Below, piece by piece: positions 54,597-63,548 of a stretch of DNA of 64,000 bases. The DNA comes from Sphingobacteriaceae bacterium DW12 (GTDB lineage: Bacteria; Bacteroidota; Bacteroidia; Sphingobacteriales; Sphingobacteriaceae). The position numbers and the translations under genes were made by a program. The stretch's first letter is position 1; every line of letters begins with the position of its first letter. The notes beneath the pieces were generated by a model, which saw only the letters and a list, made by a program, of their open reading frames with translations, ran no database searches and had not been told where the DNA came from. Location: the NCBI GenBank assembly GCA_000783305.1, contig JROE01000011.1, forward strand, positions 62,001 through 126,000. The letters run 5' to 3'.

Positions 54597-55855
54597 TAAA
54601 ATAGCGAGAGTTGGTTAGTGTTAGCTGAAAGCTGTGTATACTTACTGGCTGATGTTGACATGATTTGCTGTCTGATAGCAGACATGGGTGGTTCACCCAG
54701 GCGAATAATTGTATCCATGCAGGTCATGAAAAAACGGGCTCTTTTAAAGGCTACACCTATTTTAATGAGCTGATACTCATATAGCTTTCCAAATTGACGT
54801 GCACGGATAATTTTCAATGCGGATTGACGACCAATACCTGGGATGCGAATAATCTGTTTGTAGCTCGCGGTATTGACGTCAATAGGGAAGAAGTGCGGAT
54901 TGCGAAGGGCCCAACTGAGTTTAGGGTCAATATCAAGTTCGAGTTGTTGAAAACCAGGATGTAGGATTTCGTCTAGTCTGAAATCATAGAAGCGCAACAG
55001 CCAGTCGGTCTGATATAGCCGATTTTCGCGAACTAACGGTGGCGCTGATCCTATCTGTGGAAGCAAGTTGTTCTGATTGTTAATCGGAATGTAGCCACTA
55101 TAATAGACCCGTTTTAATTTATAGCTGCTGTAAAAATCCTGGGCCACATTCATAATCTCAAAATCGGATTCGGGAGTAGCACCTATAACCATTTGTGTGC
55201 TTTGACCTGCGGGTACAAATTGAGGTTTGTGTTTGATCAATTTGGATTCCGACTTCAGGGCCTGGATTTCACGTTGTACAAAAGCTAAAGGCTTGCGTAC
55301 AGAAATGTGGTCTTTTTCGGGGGCGACCAATTTGAGACCTGCTTCTGTGGGAAGCTCCAAATTAATACTCATACGATCCACATATAGGCCAGCTTCCTTA
55401 ATAAGCTCTTCGCTGGCACCAGGAATGGTCTTAAGATGTATATATCCATTGTAACGCTGTTCGCTGCGCAGTTTTTTGACAATTGATAGTAGGCGTTCCA
55501 TTGTATAGTCAGCGCTCTTAAAGATCCCTGAACTGAGAAAGAGCCCCTCAATATAATTTCGTCTATAAAAATTCATAGTCAATTCAACAACCTCTTCGAC
55601 AGTAAATGCAGCTCTCTTGACATCATTGCTCTTACGACTTACGCAAAAGGCGCAGTCATAGATGCAATGATTGGTAAGTAGGATTTTGAGCAGCGATACG
55701 CAACGACCATCCTCTGTATACGTGTGGCAGATGCCCGAAGATGACGCATCTCCAATTCCGCCATTGTTTTTACGCTTACTACCACTTGAACTACAGCTGA
55801 CATCATATTTCGCCGCATCCGCCAGTATCATCAATTTTTCTTGAATCCTATCCAT
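54596..55855 (-). CDS. Radical SAM putative DNA modification/repair protein
   Basis: 419 aa. The cluster motif CIYDCAFC (Cys64, Cys68, Cys71: CX3CX2C) binds 4Fe-4S and SAM. SSSGICHTYTEDGRCVSLLKILLTNHC is the family opening. A helix-hairpin-helix DNA-binding motif is near residues 335-350 (IIRIPGIGRQSALKII). This matches the TIGR03916 group, paired with the DUF4130 protein encoded next. The combination of radical chemistry and HhH suggests action on damaged or modified DNA, like spore photoproduct lyase; substrate unknown. Confidence 0.9.
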   Translation of the reverse strand: MDRIQEKLMILADAAKYDVSCSSSGSKRKNNGGIGDASSSGICHTYTEDGRCVSLLKILLTNHCIYDCAFCVSRKSNDVKRAAFTVEEVVELTMNFYRRNYIEGLFLSSGIFKSADYTMERLLSIVKKLRSEQRYNGYIHLKTIPGASEELIKEAGLYVDRMSINLELPTEAGLKLVAPEKDHISVRKPLAFVQREIQALKSESKLIKHKPQFVPAGQSTQMVIGATPESDFEIMNVAQDFYSSYKLKRVYYSGYIPINNQNNLLPQIGSAPPLVRENRLYQTDWLLRFYDFRLDEILHPGFQQLELDIDPKLSWALRNPHFFPIDVNTASYKQIIRIPGIGRQSALKIIRARQFGKLYEYQLIKIGVAFKRARFFMTCMDTIIRLGEPPMSAIRQQIMSTSASKYTQLSANTNQLSLF

Positions 55856-56006
55856 ATCGTTATCCTTATCTACGTGCGCTTATAGCTGGCTATTAAATTT
55901 AGTAAATATAGCTAATATTTTTAGTTTACGTAGATTTTTGTTGTATTGTAGGAGTCAATTGAAGTCTGGTATTGAAAGTAACTTATGTTTTTGCCGGGAA
56001 GCACGC

Positions 56007-56031
56007 AAAAAAAAACGCCTTAATAAAAGCG
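56007..56031 (-). terminator. Terminator of the 45-aa peptide gene
   Basis: Minus strand CGCTT / AA(G)GCG with a 5-base loop and one bulge, followed by nine T. Confidence 0.7.
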
Positions 56032-56067
56032 CATCTTTCAATTAAAAAATCTGATTTTGATTGAAGG

Positions 56068-56205
56068 TTAACGGGTCGTTAACGCTTCTTTCTTGATAGT
56101 AGAGGTTTCTACCGGTGTGTGGTTTACAAATCCCCAATTTGTAACGTAAAATAAGTAGGGGTTTTTCCGAAGTTGGGTGTTGTTTACTTTCTTTTTTTTA
56201 ATCAT
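56068..56205 (-). CDS. 45-aa basic peptide, unknown
   Basis: Starts MIKKKKVNNTQLRKNPYLFY and ends KKEALTTR. The ATG at 56205 has AAAGGA eight bases upstream (56214-56219), a real Shine-Dalgarno-like site, rare in this window. A promoter (TTTG, 20 bases, TATATTAG) lies just before and a nine-T terminator after. A longer in-frame reading from 56286 would start upstream of the promoter and is rejected. N-terminal KKKK and a central aromatic patch (YLFYVTNWGF). No homologue recognised; nothing around it suggests a peptide-modifying system. Confidence 0.55.
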   Translation of the reverse strand: MIKKKKVNNTQLRKNPYLFYVTNWGFVNHTPVETSTIKKEALTTR

Positions 56206-56233
56206 ATATTTTATCCTTTCTTTTTGATTTATT

Positions 56234-56265
56234 CTAATATAGCAAAAAGAAAGCCAATAACCAAA
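56234..56265 (-). promoter_or_regulatory. Promoter of the 45-aa peptide gene
   Basis: Minus strand: TTTG (56262-56265), 20 bases, TATATTAG (56234-56241), one mismatch in the -7 box. Confidence 0.6.
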
Positions 56266-56341
56266 TCTTCCGCGAAGTTTAGTCATTGGCTTTTTGACAT
56301 TTGACTTATAAATGATATCAGTCTATATTGTTCCCGGAATC

Positions 56342-57154
56342 TTACTTCTTGGTGAAGCGCATCACGGCGATGTCACCCATGATGAGATGTAGGGTATTGT
56401 TGTCCTGGATATCGTACGTAGTTACGGTTTCAAGCGTCTTGAAAAATACGGATTCACCACTTCCTTCACAAGCCATCTTTGTGGAAGCTATTGGTCCAAA
56501 ATTAATGGAGTGACCATTGAGCTTCAATGAGCCGTTATAGTTGTTGCAACTACTGTTGCCATTGATTTTTTTGTTGCTTACATCGAAGGTAATCGTAGGT
56601 TTTTTATTTGGATATAGACCCTCAAACGCTATCCGTGGTCCAGAAATGTAGTTTAGCTCCCAAGTACCATTTAAAGCCTGTTCTTTTGATCCGTCCTGCT
56701 TGATTTCTTGAAATTTAGCCAATGGCGCCATTCTAGCTTTATTCAACGATAAAATATTACCGCTCACGGTATAGTTATCGACCGTTGTGAATACTTTTGA
56801 CAGCCCTTGTTCTATAGACATGTCTTCACAGGCCATCATCGTCGACATTCCCCGGGAGAATTTGATGCGCATATTATCAGACAGTGTAAATGTCCCCCCT
56901 AGACCATTGCAACCTCCACTAGCACTATATCGATTCTCAGAAGGATCCAGTTCCAGGAAGGGTTCTTTCCCATTTATTTTATCACCTACCGGTTTGCCAT
57001 TCAATTCAATAAGCTTCCATTTCTTGCCCGTAATGGTAGCGGATGTTTCCGTTTTTTGCTGATTGCCCATGTCTTGCGTCCCTTTTTTAAATAATCCACA
57101 GCTGCTAAGAGCCAATGAAGAAGCTATCATGATAGCTAAAATATTTGTTTTCAT
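56342..57154 (-). CDS. Lipoprotein with two META (HslJ-like) domains
   Basis: 270 aa from the ATG at 57154, giving MKTNILAIMIASSLALSSCG with lipid-attached Cys19; the ATG at 57178 adds eight residues before the signal. Two META repeats: about 40-145 (GKKWKLIELNGKPVGD, ASGGCNGLGGTF, STMMACEDMSIEQ) and 160-270 (NGTWELNYISGPR, GNSSCNNYNGS, STKMACEGSGE). The repeated SxCNxYxG and TxMAC motifs probably form disulfides. Related HslJ is a heat-induced envelope protein; function here unknown. Confidence 0.88.
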   Translation of the reverse strand: MKTNILAIMIASSLALSSCGLFKKGTQDMGNQQKTETSATITGKKWKLIELNGKPVGDKINGKEPFLELDPSENRYSASGGCNGLGGTFTLSDNMRIKFSRGMSTMMACEDMSIEQGLSKVFTTVDNYTVSGNILSLNKARMAPLAKFQEIKQDGSKEQALNGTWELNYISGPRIAFEGLYPNKKPTITFDVSNKKINGNSSCNNYNGSLKLNGHSINFGPIASTKMACEGSGESVFFKTLETVTTYDIQDNNTLHLIMGDIAVMRFTKK

Positions 57155-57208
57155 AGTTGAGGTATTTTTGTATTCCATAAATGCGATATAAATGTTAACA
57201 GTCGCACA

Positions 57209-57769
57209 CTATTTGCGGACCTGTTCGATCCACTTCAAAAATGCAGCCACAAATGATTTAAGAAACAAAATAGTTTCCTCATTATTGATTTTTCCATTTT
57301 CGTCAAGTAATTTCTTGATATTTCCAATATAGGCTTCAGGCTGTTGTAAGGGCAATATGTTTAAGAATACCATGGATTGGCGAAGGTGGTGATTGGCCCC
57401 AAACGCACTTAGATGCCCTGGGGATACACTAATAATGGCCCCTGGCTTACCATCCCATATATTTTTTCCGTAAGGTCGGGAACCGATATCGATTGCGTTT
57501 TTGAGGACAGCTGGGACCGATCGATTGTATTCAGGTGTAACAAATAGTACAGCGTCACAGCGCTTTAATGAAGAACGAAAAGAAGTATAAGAATTAGGAG
57601 GGGTACCATCGTCATCAAAGTCCTGGTTATACATCGGCAACTCACTTAGGTCGATGAAGTTTAGCTGTACATGCTCGGGAATAAGAGCTGCTAGATTGTT
57701 TGCTAATTTTCTGCTGTATGAATCTCTTCTGAGACTTCCTACAAGGACGCCGATATATAATGTATGCAT
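57209..57769 (-). CDS. NADPH-dependent FMN reductase
   Basis: 186 aa from the ATG at 57769 (MHTLYIGVLVGSLRRDSYSRKLANNL); the upstream ATG at 57826 adds 19 residues with no family match. GSLRRDSYSR is the FMN phosphate loop, FVTPEYNRSVPAVLKNAIDIGSRPYGKNIWDGKPGAIISVSPG is the hallmark. It reduces FMN or quinones with NAD(P)H in the cytosol. Single gene beside META and DoxX genes; a shared redox-stress role is possible but only inferred. Confidence 0.92.
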   Translation of the reverse strand: MHTLYIGVLVGSLRRDSYSRKLANNLAALIPEHVQLNFIDLSELPMYNQDFDDDGTPPNSYTSFRSSLKRCDAVLFVTPEYNRSVPAVLKNAIDIGSRPYGKNIWDGKPGAIISVSPGHLSAFGANHHLRQSMVFLNILPLQQPEAYIGNIKKLLDENGKINNEETILFLKSFVAAFLKWIEQVRK

Positions 57770-57910
57770 ACCTATTCGTTTATTGGTATACAACAATGTA
57801 TAGCGTGTAATGTTTGCTATGCCCATTCGGTGTTAAGGCTAACATAAAGCTAGGCGCTGCATGCCTTGTTGGTTCAAGACATGCGATCAGCCAACGAATG
57901 GATTAACAAA

Positions 57911-58282
57911 TTATGCGACCATGGGTTTGTATTTGCTCCAATTATCGGCGATCATCCAAAGGTTGATAGCAAAAAATGGTAAAGCAATCATCAGACCGGA
58001 GGGTTCAAGTATCACACCGTGTAATACGATCCCTACCATCACCGGAAATATGACCAATGCTCCAAGCGCCCGGGTTTTTGGAAAAATAAACAATAGCCCC
58101 CCCAGCATTTCCATCGCACCGACGAGCGGCATTAGCCACGTGATAGTGACGAATGCACCAATGACCGTCATTTGTTCATCTGTCATTTCCGGCATGGGCA
58201 TATAATTAAGGAATTTGTTAAGACCCGCATTAATGAACATCAATCCAAATAATAGACAGATAATGAATTTGACTGTTTTCAT
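57911..58282 (-). CDS. DoxX-family membrane protein
   Basis: 123 aa, four transmembrane helices. LMFINAGLNKFLNYMP is the first-helix signature of DoxX, followed by LVGAMEMLGGLLFIFPKTRALGALVIFPVMVGIV. Members are small quinone-linked or carrier-like membrane proteins, some part of oxidoreductase complexes. A consensus promoter lies 45-75 bases upstream, with an inverted repeat (TATCTA-TTGG-TAGATA, 58307-58322) close to the start that could be an operator. Confidence 0.87.
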   Translation of the reverse strand: MKTVKFIICLLFGLMFINAGLNKFLNYMPMPEMTDEQMTVIGAFVTITWLMPLVGAMEMLGGLLFIFPKTRALGALVIFPVMVGIVLHGVILEPSGLMIALPFFAINLWMIADNWSKYKPMVA

Positions 58283-58326
58283 GATAAGATTTATTTAGTG
58301 TGCGTTTATCTATTGGTAGATATACC

Positions 58327-58357
58327 CAAACTTACATAATTTCATTTTTATGTGCAA
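58327..58357 (-). promoter_or_regulatory. Promoter of the DoxX gene
   Basis: Minus strand: TTG (58355-58357), 20 bases, TAAGTTTG (58327-58334). Confidence 0.7.
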
Positions 58358-58494
58358 TATCATTATTTTACTTATGAATAGCTTATCGGATTACCCTATG
58401 CCATTCGCTATTTTAACCATTTGTTGTTGTAGTTCGATACGGGAAAAGGGGCTTATGGAATGCGGGAGGCACTTGCAATTGTTATCTTCTGACC

Positions 58495-58525
58495 TTGCGT
58501 ATAAAAGTAAGGTTATATAGATTTG
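58495..58525 (+). promoter_or_regulatory. Promoter of the FKBP gene
   Basis: TTG (58495-58497), 20 bases, TAGATTTG (58518-58525). Start near 58532, about 22 bases before the GTG codon, which supports that codon as start. Confidence 0.7.
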
Positions 58526-58553
58526 TATTTTTATAAGATTAAACATACCCCCT

Positions 58554-58988
58554 GTGGCAGCGTCAACAAAATATCTAAAGAAAATTAAAGATCTGGCAGC
58601 AAAAAACTTGCAGGAAGGAATCACATTTTTGCAAGAGAATGGAAAACGAAGTACGGTAATCACAACGTTGTCTGGTCTGCAATATGAAGTCTTGAATACC
58701 GGCACAGGTCTGCTACCATCAAAGACATCCAAAATAGTATGCCATTACAGCGGACAATTGCTCGACGGTACAGTATTCGATAGCTCCTACAAACGAAAGA
58801 GACCCGAAACTTTCGAAATCAAAGACCTAATTGCCGGATGGCAAGAAGTGCTATTGCTTATGCCGGTAGGTAGTAGATGGAGGGTTTATATTCCACATGA
58901 CAAGGCATATGGATTTCAATCCTTAACGACGACTAGTGGAGGTAATTGCACCCTAATATTTGAAATGGAGTTACTAGGGGTGCTCTAG
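58554..58988 (+). CDS. FKBP-type peptidyl-prolyl isomerase
   Basis: 144 aa from GTG at 58554. N-terminal helical extension (KYLKKIKDLAAKNLQEGITFLQENGKR) as in FkpA/Mip-type proteins, then the FKBP domain (about 40-144): SKIVCHYSGQLLDGTVFDSSY, GWQEVLLLMPVGSRWRVYIPHDKAYG, NCTLIFEMELLGV. It speeds cis-trans isomerisation of prolyl bonds. No signal peptide or lipobox, so it is cytoplasmic unless the start is misplaced; no upstream in-frame ATG after the promoter is available. Domain complete. Confidence 0.9.
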   Translation: MAASTKYLKKIKDLAAKNLQEGITFLQENGKRSTVITTLSGLQYEVLNTGTGLLPSKTSKIVCHYSGQLLDGTVFDSSYKRKRPETFEIKDLIAGWQEVLLLMPVGSRWRVYIPHDKAYGFQSLTTTSGGNCTLIFEMELLGVL

Positions 58989-59056
58989 GAAAGCAAATTA
59001 GTAATAATATTCTGCATCGCCTTTTTTGTCATCATGTGCGTTAATCGTTTGACGTG

Positions 59057-60358
59057 CTATTTTGTATGGAGGTTATGGACGAAATTAAGATTGATGATGC
59101 TTTCTAGGTTGGCATATTCGGACTCCGTGAGCGGTGTAATCTGCTCGACGATGGATAGGATCTGACTCCGTTTTTCCGTCTGCAATGTGAGGTTCAAAAA
59201 AGCCAATAGGGTTCTTTCTTGATCAGCTTTGAGGTTTCTAAATACGCGCGGGATGACACAATATAATACTCTGGTTACAGCAATAAGGTCATTTTTTCTA
59301 GCTAAATCTACTTCATTATCTGAAGGGAAATACGGAAGAAGGCCTTTTTGTTGAATGTCATGGATATATTTTTCCGCGGCCATCTCTCGAATATACTTCT
59401 TTTCCTTTCTACTTAGGAAATCGCGTAGATCAGCAATAAGTTTTCTATAGACAACATGGTGGTTCAACTCGCTAAAAAGGTTGTCGCTTTCACCCTCCGA
59501 TACAGATTCACGCTCAAAATTATTAAAGAACGAAGATTTTATATACACACTGTGATGAAAGTCTAGCGCATTGTTGTTGAAGCTGGTCAATTCCTTGCCA
59601 ATCTCTATCTTATCCGTATTGAGATAGTAGTAATAATACCGATCGCCAATAACGTCTCCCCAGCGTACAAAGTTAACATCAAATCGATAGGTACGGTCCT
59701 CCTTGTCTGCGATGGTCCACGTGACGGTATCGTTCTCTTGGATTAAATGTTCATATCGAATTGGGGTATCATTTATCGTGAGTGCGTAATGCTTGTCTTT
59801 GTTGAGCAACAGAAACCATCCGAATTCTTTTGCAAGGAATGTTTCAAAATCCTGATGCAACAGCTGCTGTTCGGATACCCCAAATATGCCTTCCAATACC
59901 ACTTTTGTGCCGGTATGACCATGTTGGATCGGGTTAGCGATAGAATCGTCATATTCGTTTTTGCGGTCACGTTCCATCAGGATATCATATTGCATAAGCT
60001 GATTACCTTCAGCATAGATTGTTTCCCAAGTGGCTCTAGTGGCAAGTAAAGTAAAGGAAAAGCGCCCCTTGCCCTTTTTCCCCTTGACGTAAGAAGATCG
60101 TTGAAATGTTTGTCTTTTAAGCGAGTCGAGGAAGTTACCGAAAGAGTCTCGTAGCGTCAGTAGATGAATACCTTCTCCATTATCTTCAATAGCAATGTAA
60201 TTGAGATAACCGAGTTCATTGGCTGCATATCTAATATTAACCCTACTGGCTTTAGCATCAAATCCATTCCATATATATTCGGCCAATACTTGTCTGTAGT
60301 CTTTGGGAAGACCTGCCGAATCGATACTTGCATTGGTGACTGTTGCTATGTTCTTCAT
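59057..60358 (-). CDS. GHKL-type ATP-binding protein (HATPase_c_3, MORC-like)
   Basis: 433 aa from the ATG at 60358 (MKNIATVTNASIDSAGLP), preferred over 60421 because the longer form would run into the divergent promoter region. Bergerat ATP site: Glu27 and Asn31 in EYIWNGFDAKAS, DNGEGI at about 58-63, and the lid KGKKGKGRFSFTLLA. The middle and C-terminal parts are unrecognised, with charged helices near 320-350 (RDFLSRKEKKYIREMAAEKY). Such ATPases act as dimeric clamps (MutL, Hsp90, MORC), several in DNA handling or phage defence. Divergent from a helicase gene, 121 bp apart. Confidence 0.82.
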   Translation of the reverse strand: MKNIATVTNASIDSAGLPKDYRQVLAEYIWNGFDAKASRVNIRYAANELGYLNYIAIEDNGEGIHLLTLRDSFGNFLDSLKRQTFQRSSYVKGKKGKGRFSFTLLATRATWETIYAEGNQLMQYDILMERDRKNEYDDSIANPIQHGHTGTKVVLEGIFGVSEQQLLHQDFETFLAKEFGWFLLLNKDKHYALTINDTPIRYEHLIQENDTVTWTIADKEDRTYRFDVNFVRWGDVIGDRYYYYYLNTDKIEIGKELTSFNNNALDFHHSVYIKSSFFNNFERESVSEGESDNLFSELNHHVVYRKLIADLRDFLSRKEKKYIREMAAEKYIHDIQQKGLLPYFPSDNEVDLARKNDLIAVTRVLYCVIPRVFRNLKADQERTLLAFLNLTLQTEKRSQILSIVEQITPLTESEYANLESIINLNFVHNLHTK

Positions 60359-60479
60359 GATGGAAAATGTGCTTCGAAAAGCTAAGATAGCAAAAGTTTC
60401 AAATTCTTTGTTTACCGTCAAACTATCAAACTGTGATGAGGAATACCTATTTTTGGATTTTGAAGCTAATTCTTGTCGG

Positions 60480-62387
60480 ATGACATATTTTGAAACCCTA
60501 AGCCATTTATTAGAAAAGGAACAGCAGTATGATAAAGAAGAGTATCAACGCTTGCTGCAGACTGGATCGTTGAATAGTCGTAAGCAAGCGGGACTCTCCT
60601 GGTATCCCATCATGATTCGGAACGAAGAAATCGGTCTGGGAGATTATGTTCAGCTTGTGGTGGAACGGACTGTGAAGGATGGGCAATCGCATCGGTTCAG
60701 ATATGGGATGTCGGTCGCGTTGTTTTCAAATTATGATCCTCTAAAAGATAGATTGGTGGGTACGGTGGCATATGTCAGCGGCGATCAAATGAAAATATCC
60801 CTGCGTGTGGACGAGTTGCCAGATTGGGTAAAGTCTGGAAAGTTGGGCGTGGATTTACTCTTTGACGAGAATAGTTATCAAGAGATGTTCAAAGCTTTAA
60901 AGAAGGCTGATGTATTGAAAGATGAAAGAGAAGCTGGTCGTTTGATCCGTCTACTGATAGGTGTGGAGGACAATAGGATCGACGCTCATCGTGTCGTCGA
61001 ACTTCCCGCATTCGTTTCGGAGTTGAATAGCTATCAAAAGGCAGGGGTTAGTCAAATCCTAGATGCCAATGCATTGACAATCTTACACGGTCCTCCAGGC
61101 ACTGGCAAAACAACGACTTTAGTCCAAGGGATAAAAGCCTTGCTAGCCCAAGAGAGCGGACAAGTTTTAGTTACTGCTCCTAGTAATACTGCGGTAGATC
61201 TCATGACAGAGAAGCTACACGAGGCAGGCGTAAAAGTGGTCAGGATTGGAAACCCAGTAAAGGTGTCAGAACAACTTCAAGAGTTGACCTTGGATGGACA
61301 ACTAGATCGTCATCCAATGCAAAAAGAGCTGAAGAATATCCGTAAAAAGGCCGAGGCTTTTCGAGATATGGCAAAGAAATATAAACGCCAGTTTGGTAAA
61401 GCCGAGCGGGAGCAGCGCAAAGCACTTTTCCAGGAAGTTCGATCGTTGATGAAAGAAGCTGAGCAAATAGCGCAGTACATGCAAAAAGGAATATTAGACC
61501 ATGCTGAGGTCATTTGTGCCACGCTGGTAGGCTCCAATCATACCACTATCCAAGACCGTAATTATACAGCTGTCTTTATTGATGAGGCTGGTCAGGCAAT
61601 GGAACCCGCTTGTTGGATTCCGATATTAAAAGCGGATAAACTTATTTTGGCTGGTGATCACTTACAACTTCCTCCAACAATCAAATCTACTTCTGCTGAC
61701 GTGCTTGCACTTCATGTCACATTGATGGAAAGATTAGTGTCGTTGTATCCTGGGTATGTATCTACACTTCGGCAGCAATACCGTATGCATGGCGATATAA
61801 TGGCATATCCATCTCGGGCACTCTACCACAACGCATTGCTTGCTGATGCTACCGTGGTAGGGCAGCAGCTTATGGACAATGACCGTGCATTCCTCTTTAT
61901 AGACACCGCGGGAGCGGGATTCGACGAGCTCCAAGAGGGAACTACGCTTTCTAATAGAGATGAAGCACAGTTTGTGCTTCGTCATCTCACTTTATATTTG
62001 GAAGCTGCAACTTTTAATGCCGAAGGTCGAATACCTTCTGTAGGTATTATTTCGCCTTACAAGCAGCAGGTACTTTTGCTGAAAGAATTGATTTTGGATG
62101 AAGGGCTGTTGAATACTTATCGAAGTCACTTGCAAGTACAGACTATTGATGGCTTCCAAGGTCAGGAACGCGATATTATCTATATTTCGTTGACCCGAAG
62201 TAATGCTGAGGGCCAGATCGGTTTCTTGAATGAAGTCAGAAGAATGAATGTCGCGATGACAAGGGCGCGATATAAACTCGTAATCGTTGGTGATAGCTCA
62301 ACGATAGGGCAGCATCCCTTTTACGCGGATATGATTCAATACGCCGAATCCTTGGATGCTTATAAGAGTGTATGGGAATGGTTGTAG
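60480..62387 (+). CDS. Superfamily 1 helicase, IGHMBP2/Upf1-like
   Basis: 635 aa from the ATG at 60480 (MTYFETLSHLLEKEQQYDK); the frame is open to 60303 but that part overlaps the divergent ATPase gene. Walker A HGPPGTGKTTT at about 203-213, Walker B FIDEAGQA near 366, GDHLQLPP, RQQYRMHGDIM, TIDGFQGQERDIIYISLTRSN and NVAMTRARYKL are motifs I-VI. An N-terminal beta domain (about 60-130) resembles the oligonucleotide-binding part of IGHMBP2. Acts on RNA or DNA 5'-3'. TATTTTTG at 60448-60455 is a possible -7 box. Converges with the NYN gene with 18 bases between. Confidence 0.92.
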   Translation: MTYFETLSHLLEKEQQYDKEEYQRLLQTGSLNSRKQAGLSWYPIMIRNEEIGLGDYVQLVVERTVKDGQSHRFRYGMSVALFSNYDPLKDRLVGTVAYVSGDQMKISLRVDELPDWVKSGKLGVDLLFDENSYQEMFKALKKADVLKDEREAGRLIRLLIGVEDNRIDAHRVVELPAFVSELNSYQKAGVSQILDANALTILHGPPGTGKTTTLVQGIKALLAQESGQVLVTAPSNTAVDLMTEKLHEAGVKVVRIGNPVKVSEQLQELTLDGQLDRHPMQKELKNIRKKAEAFRDMAKKYKRQFGKAEREQRKALFQEVRSLMKEAEQIAQYMQKGILDHAEVICATLVGSNHTTIQDRNYTAVFIDEAGQAMEPACWIPILKADKLILAGDHLQLPPTIKSTSADVLALHVTLMERLVSLYPGYVSTLRQQYRMHGDIMAYPSRALYHNALLADATVVGQQLMDNDRAFLFIDTAGAGFDELQEGTTLSNRDEAQFVLRHLTLYLEAATFNAEGRIPSVGIISPYKQQVLLLKELILDEGLLNTYRSHLQVQTIDGFQGQERDIIYISLTRSNAEGQIGFLNEVRRMNVAMTRARYKLVIVGDSSTIGQHPFYADMIQYAESLDAYKSVWEWL

Positions 62388-62405
62388 AGATCTGCAATAC
62401 TGGAT

Positions 62406-63200
62406 TTACTTTAGTTTGACCAAGGGGTGATTAAGTCCATTGACTTCATTTTTGATAATTTCATACTTATCTAGGCTATCTAAGAGCTGAGTTAAGTTTT
62501 TGAAACCGTATGTTCTGGCATCAAAACTGGGGTCAATCTTTCGTAAAGCAGAGCCGACCTTTGCAATGAAGGTCTCATCGTCTTCATTGGTGGCAATGTC
62601 GAAAGCTTTGTTTATTTTTTGCAGCTCCGATTTGGGAAGTCGAGAACCTGGCCCGTTGGATTTGACTTTGTTCTTGACTTCTGCTCTTTGGACCGTCTTA
62701 ACTGCTGTAGATTTAGGCGTCACTTTTTTGACAGGCTTTTCTGTCAACAATTCCTCTTCTTTTTCTTCTAGATTTTCCGTGAATGTAAATATTTCACAAG
62801 AATTGACAAAAGCAAGCGGGGTACTCTTGCGTCCAATCCCCATAACGAAAAGTCCCTCTTCACGAATCCTCTTGGCTAGGCCAGTATAATCGCTATCGCT
62901 AGAGACGATACAAAATCCATCTACATTCTTACCATGAAGGATGTCCATTGCATCAATAATCATGGAGCTATCAGTCGAATTTTTACCTGTTGTATATGCA
63001 AATTTCTGAATCGGGCTGATGGAATGTTCATTGAGGACGCCCTTCCAGCTGTTCATCTGTGGATTGGTCCAGTCACCGTATATCCTACGGATAGTGGCTT
63101 TGCCATATTTTGAAACCTCTACGATAAGTTCCTTAATTAGACTGGCTTGTGCATTGTCTCCGTCAATGAGTACAGCAATGTTAAATTTGGTATCCGTCAT
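62406..63200 (-). CDS. NYN-domain putative RNase with C-terminal LOTUS/OST-HTH domain
   Basis: 264 aa from the ATG at 63200 (MTDTKFNIAVLIDGDNAQASL); the earlier ATG at 63233 adds 11 residues outside the family. NYN (PIN-like) domain at 5-150 with acidic residues in IDGDNAQ, IDAMDIL and VSSDSDYTGLAKRIREEG, and MGIGRKSTPLAFVNSCEIFTF, as in LabA/DUF88 proteins. A charged linker (155-200) leads to a LOTUS/OST-HTH domain (about 200-264: KINKAFDIATNEDDETFIAKVGSALRKIDPSFDARTYG), which binds RNA, G-rich or structured. Likely metal-dependent RNase with RNA-targeting domain. Confidence 0.9.
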   Translation of the reverse strand: MTDTKFNIAVLIDGDNAQASLIKELIVEVSKYGKATIRRIYGDWTNPQMNSWKGVLNEHSISPIQKFAYTTGKNSTDSSMIIDAMDILHGKNVDGFCIVSSDSDYTGLAKRIREEGLFVMGIGRKSTPLAFVNSCEIFTFTENLEEKEEELLTEKPVKKVTPKSTAVKTVQRAEVKNKVKSNGPGSRLPKSELQKINKAFDIATNEDDETFIAKVGSALRKIDPSFDARTYGFKNLTQLLDSLDKYEIIKNEVNGLNHPLVKLK

Positions 63201-63548
63201 AAGGAGTTTACTAACTGCGTTTGTAGAGTACACGTTTCCAATTGGTGGTTAATAGTGAAAAGAGTATATCCAAGAATGCTATCATTATATCCAGTATATT
63301 ATTTAGGGTAAGTTACGTAATTTTTTTATTAATATCCGTGAGTGGTACCACCATATTTCTGCTTGCAATGGGATTATTCATCTAAAACTTGGTGGGATTA
63401 TCATTGGTCATTGTCAAAATGCGTGAATGATAATCTCACAACTTGAAGTTTAGCGTTTTCTGGTTTTGAACAAGTCGACCCCTTATTATCTACAAATTCG
63501 TATTTAAAATATTCTTTAAGTAGTATTAGTGTAGCCTTTATATAGCTA
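63201..63548. other. Noncoding gap after the NYN gene
   Basis: About 350 AT-rich bases. A 10-base palindrome GTGGTACCAC at 63342-63351 and TAGCCTTTA at 63532-63540 (an inverted copy of the repeat described next) are the only marks. Confidence 0.4.

Noticed and set aside
56206-56286. 72-codon version of the small basic peptide
   Set aside because: The extra codons lie on and before the promoter boxes; the ATG with a ribosome site is at 56205.
60303-60479. Extended N-terminus for the SF1 helicase
   Set aside because: It overlaps the start of the divergent ATPase gene and leaves no room for promoters; family similarity starts after 60480.
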